Shown: piece after piece, positions 51,843 through 60,554 of the stretch
Layout: the number at the start of each line of letters is the position of its first letter
How positions within the stretch are numbered: the stretch's first letter is position 1
From: Lacrimispora saccharolytica
Lineage (GTDB): Bacteria; Bacillota; Clostridia; Lachnospirales; Lachnospiraceae
Assembly: GCA_016899975.1 (NCBI GenBank)
Contig: JACJJN010000003.1
Span: 62,001-126,000 of the forward strand
DNA length: 64,000 nucleotides
Direction of reading: 5' to 3'
Position numbers and translations under genes: made by a program
The notes under the pieces: generated by a model
The model's input: only the letters and a program-made list of their open reading frames with translations
Database searches by the model: none
Told to the model about the DNA's origin: nothing

Positions 51843-53342
51843 TCATTTTTTCTTCTTTCCTTTATATGCCTGACTTTCCTTCTTCGCCGCCGCACGCTTT
51901 CTGCCATACCAGATGATCACACCGGTATAAGCTGCCGCTGCGCATACACCGATCACATAAGCGCCTGCCCATGGGATGTTGAACCCGATCTTCGCATTCA
52001 TAATATAGGTAACGGTGATAAACGTATACCATGCGCCCGGGATCAACGGCATCCATACAAACTTCGCCCTTCCATTTTCAAACATCCAGACGGAGATGGC
52101 AAGGAACGCGAACAGAGACAGTGCCTGATTGGACCATGCAAAATATCTCCACAGGATATTGAATCCGTTGGCATTCATCTTCGCAAAAATCAGAATCGCA
52201 GCAACCAAAACAAAGATCACTCCAGCCAGCGTCAGTCTCTTTCTGGTCGAAGTCTGGTCAATATGAAAAGCATCCGCAACCGCAAGACGCAGAGAACGCA
52301 GCGCCGTATCACCGGATGTGATCGGAAGCACGATAACGCCAAGCAGAGCAATGATACCGCCGACCGGTCCAAGGATATTCTTACATACAACACCGATCGT
52401 CGCTGTCGCCAAAGAAGCATCCGCCGCCTGCAGGCCCAGATTGTAAACACCCATAGCTCCTGCCGCCCATACCATAGCGATAAAGCCTTCCAGAACCATC
52501 ATATTATAGAACGTCATACGTCCCTGGCGCTCACTTTTCATCGTTCTGGAGATGATCGCTGTCTGTGTAGAATGGAATCCGGAAAGGATACCGCAGGCTA
52601 CGGTAATAAAGAATACCGGGATAAAGTGATTCGCTTCAAAATAATCACCGTAAGAAACCAATGCGCCGTTCCAACTATCCCACAATTCGATCAGCGGATA
52701 GCCATGGACAAACAGTCCCACAAAAACGCCAACTGCAGAAAACAGCAGAATAGCTCCAAATACAGGGTAAATCCGACCGATGATCTTATCGATTGGGAAT
52801 ACCGTAGCCACCAGATAATACACAAAGATTACACCGTAGATCACCCAGGTGGAAACGGAAGTCGCTTTGCCGTCGAAGCCGAACACCTGTGTCGCCGCAA
52901 TGTCGCCCGGTGTATAGATAAACACCGCTCCTACCAGGAGAAGCAGAAGGCTGCAGAAAATCTGGTAAAAAGTATAGACGCCTTTGTTGCTGTACCTGCG
53001 GATCATATCCGGCATCTGTGTTCCGCCGTCACGCAGGCAGATCATTCCGGAAAAATAGTCATGCATGGCACCGCCGATGATGTTTCCGATTGGAATCGTA
53101 ATAAAGGCAATCGGTCCAAACAGAATTCCCTGGATCGGTCCAAGGATCGGTCCGGTTCCGGCAATATTCAGCAGGTTGATCAGACTGTTCTTCCATTCCC
53201 TCATCGGCACATAATCCACACCGTCCTGCTTCGTATAAGCCGGTGTCTTTCTGTCGTCCGGTTTGAATACATGCTCACAGAATCTTCCATACAGCATCGC
53301 GCCGACAAGCAGAATCACAAGTCCAACAATAAAAGTGATCAT
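51843..53342 (-). CDS. CstA-family carbon starvation/peptide transporter
   Basis: This 499-residue polytopic protein has the CstA features AYTKQDGVDYVPMREWKNSLINLLNIAGTGPILGPIQG near the N-terminus, then FSGMICLRDGG and SGFHSTQTAIISRTMK. It is nearer in size to YjiY/BtsT-like short CstA proteins than to the 700-residue enterobacterial CstA. It probably imports pyruvate or peptides. A promoter, TTTACA at 53403-53398 with TATAAT at 53380-53375, precedes it on the minus strand. Confidence 0.92.
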   Translation of the reverse strand: MITFIVGLVILLVGAMLYGRFCEHVFKPDDRKTPAYTKQDGVDYVPMREWKNSLINLLNIAGTGPILGPIQGILFGPIAFITIPIGNIIGGAMHDYFSGMICLRDGGTQMPDMIRRYSNKGVYTFYQIFCSLLLLLVGAVFIYTPGDIAATQVFGFDGKATSVSTWVIYGVIFVYYLVATVFPIDKIIGRIYPVFGAILLFSAVGVFVGLFVHGYPLIELWDSWNGALVSYGDYFEANHFIPVFFITVACGILSGFHSTQTAIISRTMKSERQGRMTFYNMMVLEGFIAMVWAAGAMGVYNLGLQAADASLATATIGVVCKNILGPVGGIIALLGVIVLPITSGDTALRSLRLAVADAFHIDQTSTRKRLTLAGVIFVLVAAILIFAKMNANGFNILWRYFAWSNQALSLFAFLAISVWMFENGRAKFVWMPLIPGAWYTFITVTYIMNAKIGFNIPWAGAYVIGVCAAAAYTGVIIWYGRKRAAAKKESQAYKGKKKK

Positions 53343-53374
53343 AACAAATCTCCCCCTCTTCCAAATGATTTCTC

Positions 53375-53403
53375 ATTATAGCACTGCCGCGTTAAATTGT
53401 AAA
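53375..53403 (-). promoter_or_regulatory. Promoter of cstA
   Basis: TTTACA, 17 nt and TATAAT on the minus strand lie about 35 nt before the ATG at 53342. No catabolite-repression site was recognised. Confidence 0.65.
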
Positions 53404-53566
53404 TATTTCTTATTTCTACTATTTCTACAATTATTTTTATTGTTTTATGTGTAAAACGTAGAATTTTTTCTTTTTTATTCTCTGGGTATACAATTTTTCA
53501 AAGCATATCTCTTCTTTTCCCGTCAAATAGAAAGCCCTGCCCGGTCTCTTTCCTTTCATAGAACAG

Positions 53567-53698
53567 AAAGTCAAAAACCCCGCAGCAAGCTACGGGGCAT
53601 CAAACTTGTAGCGCAGCAGAGCTGCGGGGTATTTGACCCTCGCGGCAGTCACCAAATGGACATGCAAGCATGTCCGCTTGGCTCGTTGCCCGCGGGAA
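53567..53698. repeat. Family 3 GC-rich structured repeat
   Basis: The sequence from GTCAAAAACCCCGCAGC to CCCGCGGGAATAAAA contains at least three stems: CCCCGCAGC/GCTACGGGG, GCGCAGC/GCTGCGGGG and GGACATGC/GCATGTCC. Only its two ends, fused, are seen at 43641-43663. It lies between cstA and metG, downstream of the metG terminator. Confidence 0.7.
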
Positions 53699-53703
53699 TA
53701 AAA

Positions 53704-53752
53704 ACCGGAGTACCGCATTTTCCTGAGAAAACACGACACTCCGGTCTTATAT
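53704..53752 (-). terminator. Terminator of metG
   Basis: On the minus strand ACCGGAGTGTCG pairs imperfectly with CGGTACTCCGG and is followed by TTTTTATT. Confidence 0.65.
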
Positions 53753-53769
53753 TTCATTCTTCTTCGTTA

Positions 53770-55767
53770 TCAGCAGATTTCCGCTCCTGCGGGCATTTCT
53801 TTCTCCGGTGTCATCAGACTTAAATTTCCGTCTGCATCTTCCGCACAGAGCAGCATCCCCTCCGACAGCACGCCAGCCAGCTTCGCCGGCTTCAGGTTCA
53901 CCAGAACCATAACCTTCTTTCCTACCATCTCTTCCGCTGTATACTGTGACTTGATGCCGGAAACGATCTGTTTTACCTGGCTTCCGATTTTTACCTGAGA
54001 GCAGAGCAGCTTTTTGGATTTCTTCACTTCCTCACAGGCGATGATCTCACCTACCTGGAACTGCATCTTCATGAAATCATCGAAGGTGATCTCTTCCTTC
54101 GGTTCGATGTCGATTACCTGCTCCTCTTTGTCCTGATTCTCTGCTTTTTCATCCGCTCCCGCTTCTTTGGAAGCGGCGGCTTTCTGCTCCGCCTGGATCA
54201 CTTCTACCTTTTCCATCACTTCTTTCACATCCAGTCTCTGGAACAGGATTTCCGGTTTCTCTGTTACCTTGTTTCCGGATGGATACATGCCAAAGGTTCC
54301 CAGCTCCTCATAGGAACGCTTCTCCGCGTGAAGCTGAGCCAGGATCTTCTCTGTGGTCTCCGGCATATAGGATTCCAGCAGGCATGCGCCGATGGAGATA
54401 CTCTCAACCAGGTTATAGAGAACCGTAGCCAGACGATCTTTCTTCGCTTCGTCCTTCGCCAGCGCCCACGGCATCGTCTCATCAATATATTTGTTGCAGC
54501 GCTTAAACAGATTGAAAATCTCCGTGATCGCATCCGCAACTCTCAGATCTTCCATCTTCGCAGCCACTTTATCCACCGTTCCGGTCACAACCGCCTTCAG
54601 ATCCGCGTCTACCTCTTCCTCAACGCCTGTATTGGTCACAACTCCGTCAAAATACTTATTGCTCATGGAAATGGTACGGTTTACAAGATTTCCCAGCGTA
54701 TTTGCCAGATCAGAATTCATACGCTCCACCATCAGTTCCCAGGTGATGACGCCGTCATTCTCAAACGGCATCTCATGGAGCACGAAATAGCGCACCGCGT
54801 CCACGCCGAACAGACTCACCAGATCGTCCGCGTAGATCACATTTCCCTTGGACTTACTCATCTTGCCGTCGCCCTGCAGCAGCCACGGATGGCCAAACAC
54901 CTGCTTCGGCAGAGGAAGATCCAGCGCCATCAGGAATATCGGCCAGTAAATGGTATGGAAACGGATGATATCTTTTCCGATCAGATGCAGATCTGCCGGC
55001 CACATGGTCCGGAACTGCTCTGTGCTCTCTCCGTCGCAGTCATAGCCGATACCGGTAATGTAGTTGGTCAGAGCATCCAGCCATACATACGTCACATGCT
55101 TTGGATCAAAGCTTACCGGGATTCCCCATTTGAAGGAAGTTCTGGACACGCACAGATCCTGCAGTCCCGGAAGCAGGAAGTTATTCATCATCTCATTTTT
55201 CCTGGAAACCGGCTGGATAAATTCCGGATGTGTATTGATATGGTCAATCAGTCGCTGGGCATATTTGCTCATTTTAAAGAAATAAGCCTCTTCCTTCGCC
55301 GGCGTCACCGGACGTCCGCAGTCCGGACATTTGCCGTCCACCAGCTGGGATTCTGTGAAAAAGGACTCACACGGAGTACAGTAAAGTCCCTCATAATATC
55401 CTTTGTAAATATCTCCCTGATCGTACAGCTTTTTAAAGATCTTCTGTACCTGCTTCTCATGATAATCGTCCGTGGTACGGATAAATTTGTCGTAAGAAGT
55501 ATTCATCAGATCCCAGATCCGGCGAATCTCACTGGAAACGTTGTCCACAAATTCCTTCGGAGTAATTCCCGCTTCCTGAGCTTTCAGCTCAATCTTCTGT
55601 CCATGCTCGTCCGTTCCTGTCTGGAAGAACACATCGTATCCCTGCTGACGTTTAAAACGCGCGATACTGTCCGCCAGCACTGCCTCATAAGTATTTCCGA
55701 TATGCGGCTTGCCGGAAGTATAGGCAATCGCCGTCGTAATGTAATATTTTGGTCTGATTTTCTCCAT
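53770..55767 (-). CDS. metG: Methionyl-tRNA synthetase with C-terminal tRNA-binding domain
   Basis: This 665-residue class I enzyme charges tRNA(Met). Class motifs are YTSGKPHIGNTYE (HIGH region as HIGN) and KMSKSKGN (KMSKS). A four-cysteine zinc knuckle is seen in CTPCESFF and KCPDCGRP. After an acidic linker (about 540-560) comes a C-terminal EMAP-II-like tRNA-binding domain (FMKMQFQVGEIIACEEV). The ATG at 55767 follows AGGAAAGG. Expression is probably controlled by the T-box leader upstream, antitermination depending on uncharged tRNA(Met). Confidence 0.96.
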   Translation of the reverse strand: MEKIRPKYYITTAIAYTSGKPHIGNTYEAVLADSIARFKRQQGYDVFFQTGTDEHGQKIELKAQEAGITPKEFVDNVSSEIRRIWDLMNTSYDKFIRTTDDYHEKQVQKIFKKLYDQGDIYKGYYEGLYCTPCESFFTESQLVDGKCPDCGRPVTPAKEEAYFFKMSKYAQRLIDHINTHPEFIQPVSRKNEMMNNFLLPGLQDLCVSRTSFKWGIPVSFDPKHVTYVWLDALTNYITGIGYDCDGESTEQFRTMWPADLHLIGKDIIRFHTIYWPIFLMALDLPLPKQVFGHPWLLQGDGKMSKSKGNVIYADDLVSLFGVDAVRYFVLHEMPFENDGVITWELMVERMNSDLANTLGNLVNRTISMSNKYFDGVVTNTGVEEEVDADLKAVVTGTVDKVAAKMEDLRVADAITEIFNLFKRCNKYIDETMPWALAKDEAKKDRLATVLYNLVESISIGACLLESYMPETTEKILAQLHAEKRSYEELGTFGMYPSGNKVTEKPEILFQRLDVKEVMEKVEVIQAEQKAAASKEAGADEKAENQDKEEQVIDIEPKEEITFDDFMKMQFQVGEIIACEEVKKSKKLLCSQVKIGSQVKQIVSGIKSQYTAEEMVGKKVMVLVNLKPAKLAGVLSEGMLLCAEDADGNLSLMTPEKEMPAGAEIC

Positions 55768-55920
55768 GTTTTTCTTTTCCTTTCCTATAAATACGAAAGA
55801 ATCCTGCTTTGCAGGATTCTCCGCCTGCGTCGGGTCGCACAAGCGACATCTTCCACTCCGCCGCAGTGCGATCCCCGCGGAACGTTTTTATTTCATAGGA
55901 AAGCAATTTCCTGTGAAATA

Positions 55921-56200
55921 AAAAAGCTGCCTTCTCATATGAGAAGACAGGCGCTCACCCGTGTTACCACTTCTTTTCGTCTCCGCCTCACGGCGAAAAC
56001 CTCTGCGGGTACAAAATACCCTTCCGCTGTAACAGGCGGAACCTGTCGCAGCCTTGCCGTTTCCGGTTCGGTGCGCCTCTCAGGAGCCATGTTCCATAAA
56101 GCTTTGCTCATCCCTCTCAGCCTGCCGTCTGATTTTCAGACAACTTACGGGAATTCTCTGTAGAGCGTCCACGATATGTACTCTCTCCATCCTCGTGTTT
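55921..56200 (-). promoter_or_regulatory. T-box riboswitch, methionine specific, upstream of metG
   Basis: On the minus strand the leader contains the T-box sequence AAGTGGTAACACGGG (about 55974-55959), followed by a terminator stem CCTGTCTTCTC/GAGAAGGCAG with TTTTTTATT at 55954-55915. Upstream, in the long stem I region, the specifier loop GGAACATGGCTCC carries the methionine codon ATG at 56090-56088. Uncharged tRNA(Met) should pair with both sites and favour readthrough into metG. The 5' limit is approximate. Confidence 0.88.
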
Positions 56201-56314
56201 ACCATAATATAAAATAATGCTAACACATCCCAAAGTTTTTGTAAAGCCTTTTGTGTTTCGTGACAGTGTATGATAAAATAATGAAATGAGATTACCCGAA
56301 AGAAGGCACATACC

Positions 56315-56722
56315 ATGAAACTGAAAAACCTTGGAATTTTTACCCTGACTGTACTGCTTTATATTGCTTTCATGACCATCACCGGCATTGGCTGTCCGAT
56401 CCGGTGGTTCACAGGGATTTCCTGCCCCGGCTGTGGGATGAGCCGTGCTTTCATATCTTTGCTCCGCCTGGATTTCGCAGACGCTTTCCGGTATCATCCT
56501 ATGATCTATCCGCTGCTGATCTTTATCCCCTACTATTTTCTCGGAAGTGAAAAGACTCCCCGGCGCAGAAAGTTGAAGAAGTTTTTTCTGGCGGTTGTGA
56601 TAATTATGTTTTTTTTCGTATGGATTTTCCGAATTTTTCATGAAGATTCTGTCGTCCGTATTGACCCGGCAAACGGCGTCATGATAAAATACCTGAAAAG
56701 GGGGATTTTAAGATGTACGTAA
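56315..56722 (+). CDS. DUF2752 membrane protein
   Basis: This 135-residue protein has three membrane segments and the DUF2752 signature ISCPGCGMSRAFISLLRLDFADAFRYHP, with the paired cysteines and the arginine intact. Function unknown. It overlaps the DUF4234 gene by 10 nt and is probably co-translated; the two commonly occur together in Firmicutes. Transcription runs divergently from metG. Confidence 0.88.
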   Translation: MKLKNLGIFTLTVLLYIAFMTITGIGCPIRWFTGISCPGCGMSRAFISLLRLDFADAFRYHPMIYPLLIFIPYYFLGSEKTPRRRKLKKFFLAVVIIMFFFVWIFRIFHEDSVVRIDPANGVMIKYLKRGILRCT

Positions 56723-57144
56723 AAGATGATCGAAATTTTATTACCTTTCTGATCCTGAATTTTATTACCTGCGGGATTTATGGAATCTATTTCTGGTATA
56801 TGTATGTGGAGGATATCAACACGGTATTTTATGGCGACGGCGAGGACAGCCCGAACTATATCCTGGTACTGATTCTTTCCATCATCACCTGTGGAATCTA
56901 TAGTTTCTACTGGTACTACAAACAGGCAAACCGCATTTATCGCGGAGCTTATGACCGCTACGGTGTGCCGGTCAATGAAACCGGAACCGGCATTCTCCTC
57001 TGGATGATCCTCGGCACCCTGGTCTGCGGTCTTGGAATTTTTGTCGCCCAGTATTTTATGATCAACAATCTGAACAAAGTGGCATACGCCTATAATTATC
57101 AGCAGCAAAACCGCTTCACCAACGGAGGTCCGGACTATTATTGA
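56713..57144 (+). CDS. DUF4234 membrane protein
   Basis: This 143-residue protein has repeated hydrophobic segments and the DUF4234 motif FITCGIYGIYFWYMYVEDIN twice in related form (IITCGIYSFYWYYKQANRI), the internal duplication typical of the family. Function unknown. A terminator at 57193-57245 follows. Confidence 0.87.
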   Translation: MYVKDDRNFITFLILNFITCGIYGIYFWYMYVEDINTVFYGDGEDSPNYILVLILSIITCGIYSFYWYYKQANRIYRGAYDRYGVPVNETGTGILLWMILGTLVCGLGIFVAQYFMINNLNKVAYAYNYQQQNRFTNGGPDYY

Positions 57145-57192
57145 TCCACCGGGCAGCATTTGACAAAAGGTCTGAAATCTGCGGAAACATTG

Positions 57193-57245
57193 AGCGGGTG
57201 CTCAAAAGTTTTGAAACCAACAAAACTTCTGAGTACCCGCTTTTA
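57193..57245. terminator. Terminator between DUF4234 and CobO genes
   Basis: AGCGGGTGCTCAAAAGTTTTG pairs imperfectly with CAAAACTTCTGAGTACCCGCT, with TTTTA following. It lies between convergent genes and can serve both. Confidence 0.75.
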
Positions 57246-57298
57246 TACGTATTGTTCACTTTTCGTAATCGTTCAAACACACTCTGGCAGAACAGTTG

Positions 57299-57832
57299 CT
57301 ATTTTTCAATTCCATCCCTCGCCGCAAGGCCCCGGTCAAAGGGATGCCGGATTTTTTTCAGCTCTGATACATAATCCGCGCACGCAGTCAGTTCTTCTCC
57401 CGGATCCTGACCGGTCAGGATCACCTCCAGATGTTCCGGCTTTTCCCTGAGCCAGCGGATCAGCAGCTCTTCATCAAACAGCCCCGCCCGGATCGTATAA
57501 ATAATCTCGTCAAGAAACAGCACGTCATAATTTTCTTCCTGCGCTTTCTTCACAACTTCCCGGAATTTTTCTTCGTAAAAATGTTTTCTGTCTTCCTTTT
57601 CCTGATCCGTCATCTGAAAAGAGAACTTTTCCTGCTTCAATCCCGGCACAAATGTGATTCCCGGAATCTTCTCCATGGCCTTTCGTTCGCTGGTGCTGTT
57701 ATCCTTCATAAACTGATAGATCAGGACCCGGTAGCCATATCCGGCTGCTCTGACACAGAGTCCCATACCGCAGGTAGTCTTTCCTTTTCCGTCTCCACAG
57801 TAAATATGTACACAGCCCGTCTGTCTTTCCAT
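57299..57832 (-). CDS. cobO: Cob(I)yrinic acid a,c-diamide adenosyltransferase, CobO/BtuR type
   Basis: This 177-residue protein has the CobA/BtuR P-loop CGDGKGKTTCGMGLCVRAAG, FLDEIIYTIRAG and VILTGQDPGEELTACADYVSE. It transfers adenosyl to cob(I)alamin-type corrinoids. The ATG at 57832 behind GGAGGG is preferred over one at 57892. No other cobalamin synthesis gene is nearby, so the cell may adenosylate salvaged corrinoid. No cobalamin riboswitch was recognised. Confidence 0.9.
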   Translation of the reverse strand: MERQTGCVHIYCGDGKGKTTCGMGLCVRAAGYGYRVLIYQFMKDNSTSERKAMEKIPGITFVPGLKQEKFSFQMTDQEKEDRKHFYEEKFREVVKKAQEENYDVLFLDEIIYTIRAGLFDEELLIRWLREKPEHLEVILTGQDPGEELTACADYVSELKKIRHPFDRGLAARDGIEK

Positions 57833-57930
57833 GCTCTGTTTCCCTCCATCGCCGAAAAGGCGGTTTTTGATCCGCCCACGGAAACTTTCCATGGCATTCT
57901 CTAAAACCGCCTTTCCATAGATTCATATTT

Positions 57931-58470
57931 TTAATAATTTTCCACTTTTCTCTCAAAGTATGCTCTCGGATGTGCACAAACCGGGCATACTTCCGGAGCT
58001 TCTTCTCCTTCATAAACAAAACCACAGTTGCGGCATTTCCATCCCAGAGGAGCATCGCCCTTGAAGGTCTTGTCTGCGCGATAGGACTCCAGCAGCTTGC
58101 GGTAACGTCTCTCATGTGCTGCCTCCACGCGGGCAACGCCTTCAAATTTGTTTGCCAGCTCCGGGAAGCCTTCTTCTCTTGCTTCTCTTGCCATTCTTGC
58201 ATACATATCAGTCCACTCGAAGTTTTCACCGGCTGCTGCGTCTTCCAGGTTTTCCTCCACATTTCCGATGCCGTGGATTTCCTTGAACCACATTTTTGCA
58301 TGCTCTTTTTCCTGATCTGCAGTCTCCAGATACAATGCTGCCAGCTGCTCATAGCCGGCTTTCTTTGCCTGTGACGCATAATAAGTATATTTGTTTCTTG
58401 CCTCAGACTCACCTGCGAATGCTGCGAGAAGGTTCTGTTCTGTCTTTGTTCCTGCGTATTTGTTTGCCAT
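57931..58470 (-). CDS. rbr: Rubrerythrin
   Basis: This 179-residue protein has an N-terminal four-helix ferritin-like di-iron domain with [12 protein letters not shown] (first Glu ligand and E-x6-Y) and [11 protein letters not shown] (ExxH), and [12 protein letters not shown], then a C-terminal rubredoxin domain [22 protein letters not shown]. It reduces hydrogen peroxide in the cytoplasm of anaerobes. The ATG at 58470 follows GGGGGAAAG. A long hairpin at 58509-58551 lies upstream. Confidence 0.95.
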   Translation of the reverse strand: MANKYAGTKTEQNLLAAFAGESEARNKYTYYASQAKKAGYEQLAALYLETADQEKEHAKMWFKEIHGIGNVEENLEDAAAGENFEWTDMYARMAREAREEGFPELANKFEGVARVEAAHERRYRKLLESYRADKTFKGDAPLGWKCRNCGFVYEGEEAPEVCPVCAHPRAYFERKVENY

Positions 58471-58508
58471 TTTTCTTTCCCCCATTTTTTCTGTATTTTT
58501 ATATCTGC

Positions 58509-58551
58509 GAAAACGGAATGGCTTCGTTCTTTGGTAAACCATTCCGTTTTC
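58509..58551. terminator. Hairpin between reverse rubrerythrin and rubrerythrin genes
   Basis: GAAAACGGAATGG and CCATTCCGTTTTC form a perfect 13-bp stem. It probably reduces readthrough from the reverse rubrerythrin gene, or forms a leader structure before rbr. Confidence 0.6.
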
Positions 58552-58594
58552 AATGTTCTTATCTGTAACTATATTCGTTTGTCTGCAACTATTT

Positions 58595-58621
58595 GTAACA
58601 ATTCAGATGATGAACTGTTGC
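58595..58621. repeat. Family 2-like minimal palindrome
   Basis: GTAACAATTCA pairs with TGAACTGTTGC, just downstream of the reverse rubrerythrin stop. Confidence 0.6.
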
Positions 58622-58658
58622 AACGGTTTCGATTTCTTCGCTGTCACACCTTGTCAGA

Positions 58659-59201
58659 TTAGCCGAAATATCTCTCCAGTAAGCCCTTGAATGCTTTTCC
58701 GTGACGAGCCTCATCTCTTGCCATCTCATGAACGGTATCATGGATTGCATCCAGATTTGCTTCTTTTGCACGTTTTGCCAGATCTACTTTACCAGCAGTA
58801 GCGCCGTTCTCAGCCTCTACACGCATTTCCAGATTCTTCTTTGTGCTGTCTGTTACAACTTCGCCCAGCAGTTCAGCAAATTTTGCTGCATGCTCTGCCT
58901 CTTCGTAAGCTGCTTTCTCATAGTACAGACCAACTTCCGGATAGCCTTCGCGGAATGCTACGCGGGACATTGCCAGGTACATACCAACCTCGGAGCACTC
59001 CCCTTCGAAGTTTGCTCTCAGGTCTGCTTTGATGTCCTCAGCTACGTCTGCTGCAACACCTACTACATGCTCTGCTGCCCAGGTCATCTCGCCGCTCTGC
59101 TCAACAAATTTTGCTGCCGGTGCATGGCAAACCGGACATTCTGCCGGTGCTGCTTCTCCTTCATAAACATATCCACATACGCTGCATACAAATTTTTTCA
59201 T
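58659..59201 (-). CDS. Reverse rubrerythrin (NADH peroxidase)
   Basis: This 180-residue protein has the inverted domain order: an N-terminal rubredoxin [23 protein letters not shown] and then the di-iron helix bundle with [34 protein letters not shown] and [16 protein letters not shown]. Such proteins act as the terminal component of an NADH-dependent peroxidase in Clostridium and are strongly induced by oxygen. A PerR-type site, TAGTAACTATTACTG at 59241-59255, lies 40 nt before the ATG. Confidence 0.93.
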   Translation of the reverse strand: MKKFVCSVCGYVYEGEAAPAECPVCHAPAAKFVEQSGEMTWAAEHVVGVAADVAEDIKADLRANFEGECSEVGMYLAMSRVAFREGYPEVGLYYEKAAYEEAEHAAKFAELLGEVVTDSTKKNLEMRVEAENGATAGKVDLAKRAKEANLDAIHDTVHEMARDEARHGKAFKGLLERYFG

Positions 59202-59240
59202 TGCAATTCTCTCCTTTTCTTTTTATTATTTAATTAAAAT

Positions 59241-59255
59241 TAGTAACTATTACTG
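59241..59255. promoter_or_regulatory. PerR-type operator before the reverse rubrerythrin gene
   Basis: TAGTAACTATTACTG is a near-palindrome with a 7-1-7 layout, matching 13 of 15 positions with the perfect site before perR at 59735. Confidence 0.65.
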
Positions 59256-59310
59256 TTTTCAGTAACAGGTTATCACACAGTCACAGGTTTGTCAAGTATC
59301 TTTTCAGGTT

Positions 59311-59706
59311 TTATGATAGTTTTGTCTGATGACAATGTTCGCAGATCCCATAAAAATTCACAGAATAGCTTTCAATCACTCCGTGGAAATTCTGCTCCGC
59401 ACGTTCTTTGATCTCACTGATATCTTCCATATCCATATCGAGAACCGCATGGCATTTACGGCAGATAAAATGATTGTGCGGGGATGTATCCGCATCGAAG
59501 CGGTCCGGACCATCTCCTGTTACAAGACGTTTGATCTCTCCCAGTTCTGAAAGCAGTGCCAGATTCCGATAAACCGTTCCCAGGCTGATGTTCGGGTATT
59601 CCTTCCGTATGTCTGTATAGACCATATCGGCAGTTGGGTGATCGTTTCTCTGCATCAACTGTTTCTTGATGGCTTCCCGCTGTCTGCTGTATTTAAGATT
59701 CGACAT
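59311..59706 (-). CDS. perR: Fur-family peroxide repressor, PerR-like
   Basis: This 131-residue protein has the winged helix with ISLGTVYRNLALLSELGEI, the metal-binding HNHFICRKCHAVLDMD and a C-terminal CEHCHQ. The His/Asp sensing ligands of PerR appear present (DRFDADTSPHNHF); the cluster next to rubrerythrins supports PerR over Fur or Zur. The palindrome at 59735-59749, 29 nt before its ATG, fits autoregulation, and the related site before the reverse rubrerythrin gene fits regulon control. Confidence 0.87.
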   Translation of the reverse strand: MSNLKYSRQREAIKKQLMQRNDHPTADMVYTDIRKEYPNISLGTVYRNLALLSELGEIKRLVTGDGPDRFDADTSPHNHFICRKCHAVLDMDMEDISEIKERAEQNFHGVIESYSVNFYGICEHCHQTKLS

Positions 59707-59734
59707 AGGTCAGTTCCCCTTTTCTATTTAATAA

Positions 59735-59749
59735 TAGTAACGATTACTA
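59735..59749. promoter_or_regulatory. Perfect PerR-type operator before perR
   Basis: TAGTAAC-G-ATTACTA is a palindrome except for the central positions, at 29-43 nt before the perR ATG. The same layout is seen before the reverse rubrerythrin gene. Confidence 0.7.
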
Positions 59750-60109
59750 TATTTAAATCATAATAGAAATCTGACATTCTGTCAAGTGCTTTTCAACACT
59801 TTTTTCATACAGCCGCAAAGAACATACGGCATCCCTCTGCGCTTCCGCTTTCCATCTGTAGCCCAAAAACCATTCCGCGCGAATACGCATCGAAATAATT
59901 TTCAAAAATATTTTATGTGGATTTTCTATAATTACGAAAAAAGTATGTGCAAAAAAATATTTGCATACACACTTTAAATATAATCTACCAGATATTTATG
60001 AACAATCTGTGAACACCACTTGAAATTTATGACAAAAGTACAAAATCCCCATCATTCCACATCATCATTCCACGACCAAAGAACACTTACACTCTCCCGG
60101 CGCCAACAC
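59750..60109. other. AT-rich intergenic region
   Basis: A stem-like inverted repeat GTATGTGCAAA/TTTGCATAC lies at about 59942-59970 in AT-rich sequence. No coding frame or clear promoter was recognised in the rest. Confidence 0.4.
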
Positions 60110-60379
60110 CCAGAAAGCCGCCAGAGGCAGGTGGTATGCGTGGACGGCGGGCATCTGCAGCGATGTGAGAAAATCTTAACGTTCCAAAGCCCCGGAGGAC
60201 GGGACAGGCGAAGTGCCACACGCACTGAGCCTGAGGAGCGCTGAGCCGGGAATTTATAAAAAATTCCTGGCGAATCGCTCCGGTGCCCGTCCGCAGGGGC
60301 TTTGGAACGGTTAGATTTTCCACATCGCTGCAGCCGCCCGCCGTCCACGCATGCCACCTGCCACTGGCGGCTTTCGTCC
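60110..60379 (+). repeat. Long-hairpin repeat, family 1, copy c
   Basis: This copy runs from CCAGAAA at 60110 to TTTCGTCC at 60379. The arms are the best paired of the three: GGCAGGTGG with CCACCTGCC, CTGCAGCGATGTG with CACATCGCTGCAG, and GTTCCAAAGCCCC with GGGGCTTTGGAAC. Internal 27-nt hairpins lie at 60206-60232 and 60245-60271, with stem bases changed on both sides relative to copy b. Confidence 0.92.
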
Positions 60380-60554
60380 GTTCCGCCAAAAGCTCCATGA
60401 AACACTGTGCATTTTCCGGTTCTCAACTCCGATTTATTATGATAGAATAAATCATAAGACTGCCGTTCAGCTTTCTATATACTCTGAACCGCAGGAATTT
60501 TCTTGAACACTGGTACACCAATTACCAGAGCGTGTTTGGAAAGGAGACCACATT

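Noticed and set aside
54328-56163. A 611-codon plus-strand frame
   Set aside because: Antisense to metG and its T-box leader; no ribosome site or domain.
57832-57930. A cobalamin riboswitch before cobO
   Set aside because: The gap is short and no B12-box-like sequence was seen.
59942-59970. AT-rich inverted repeat as an operator
   Set aside because: The arms differ by a two-base bulge and no adjacent promoter was identified; such repeats are expected by chance in AT-rich sequence.
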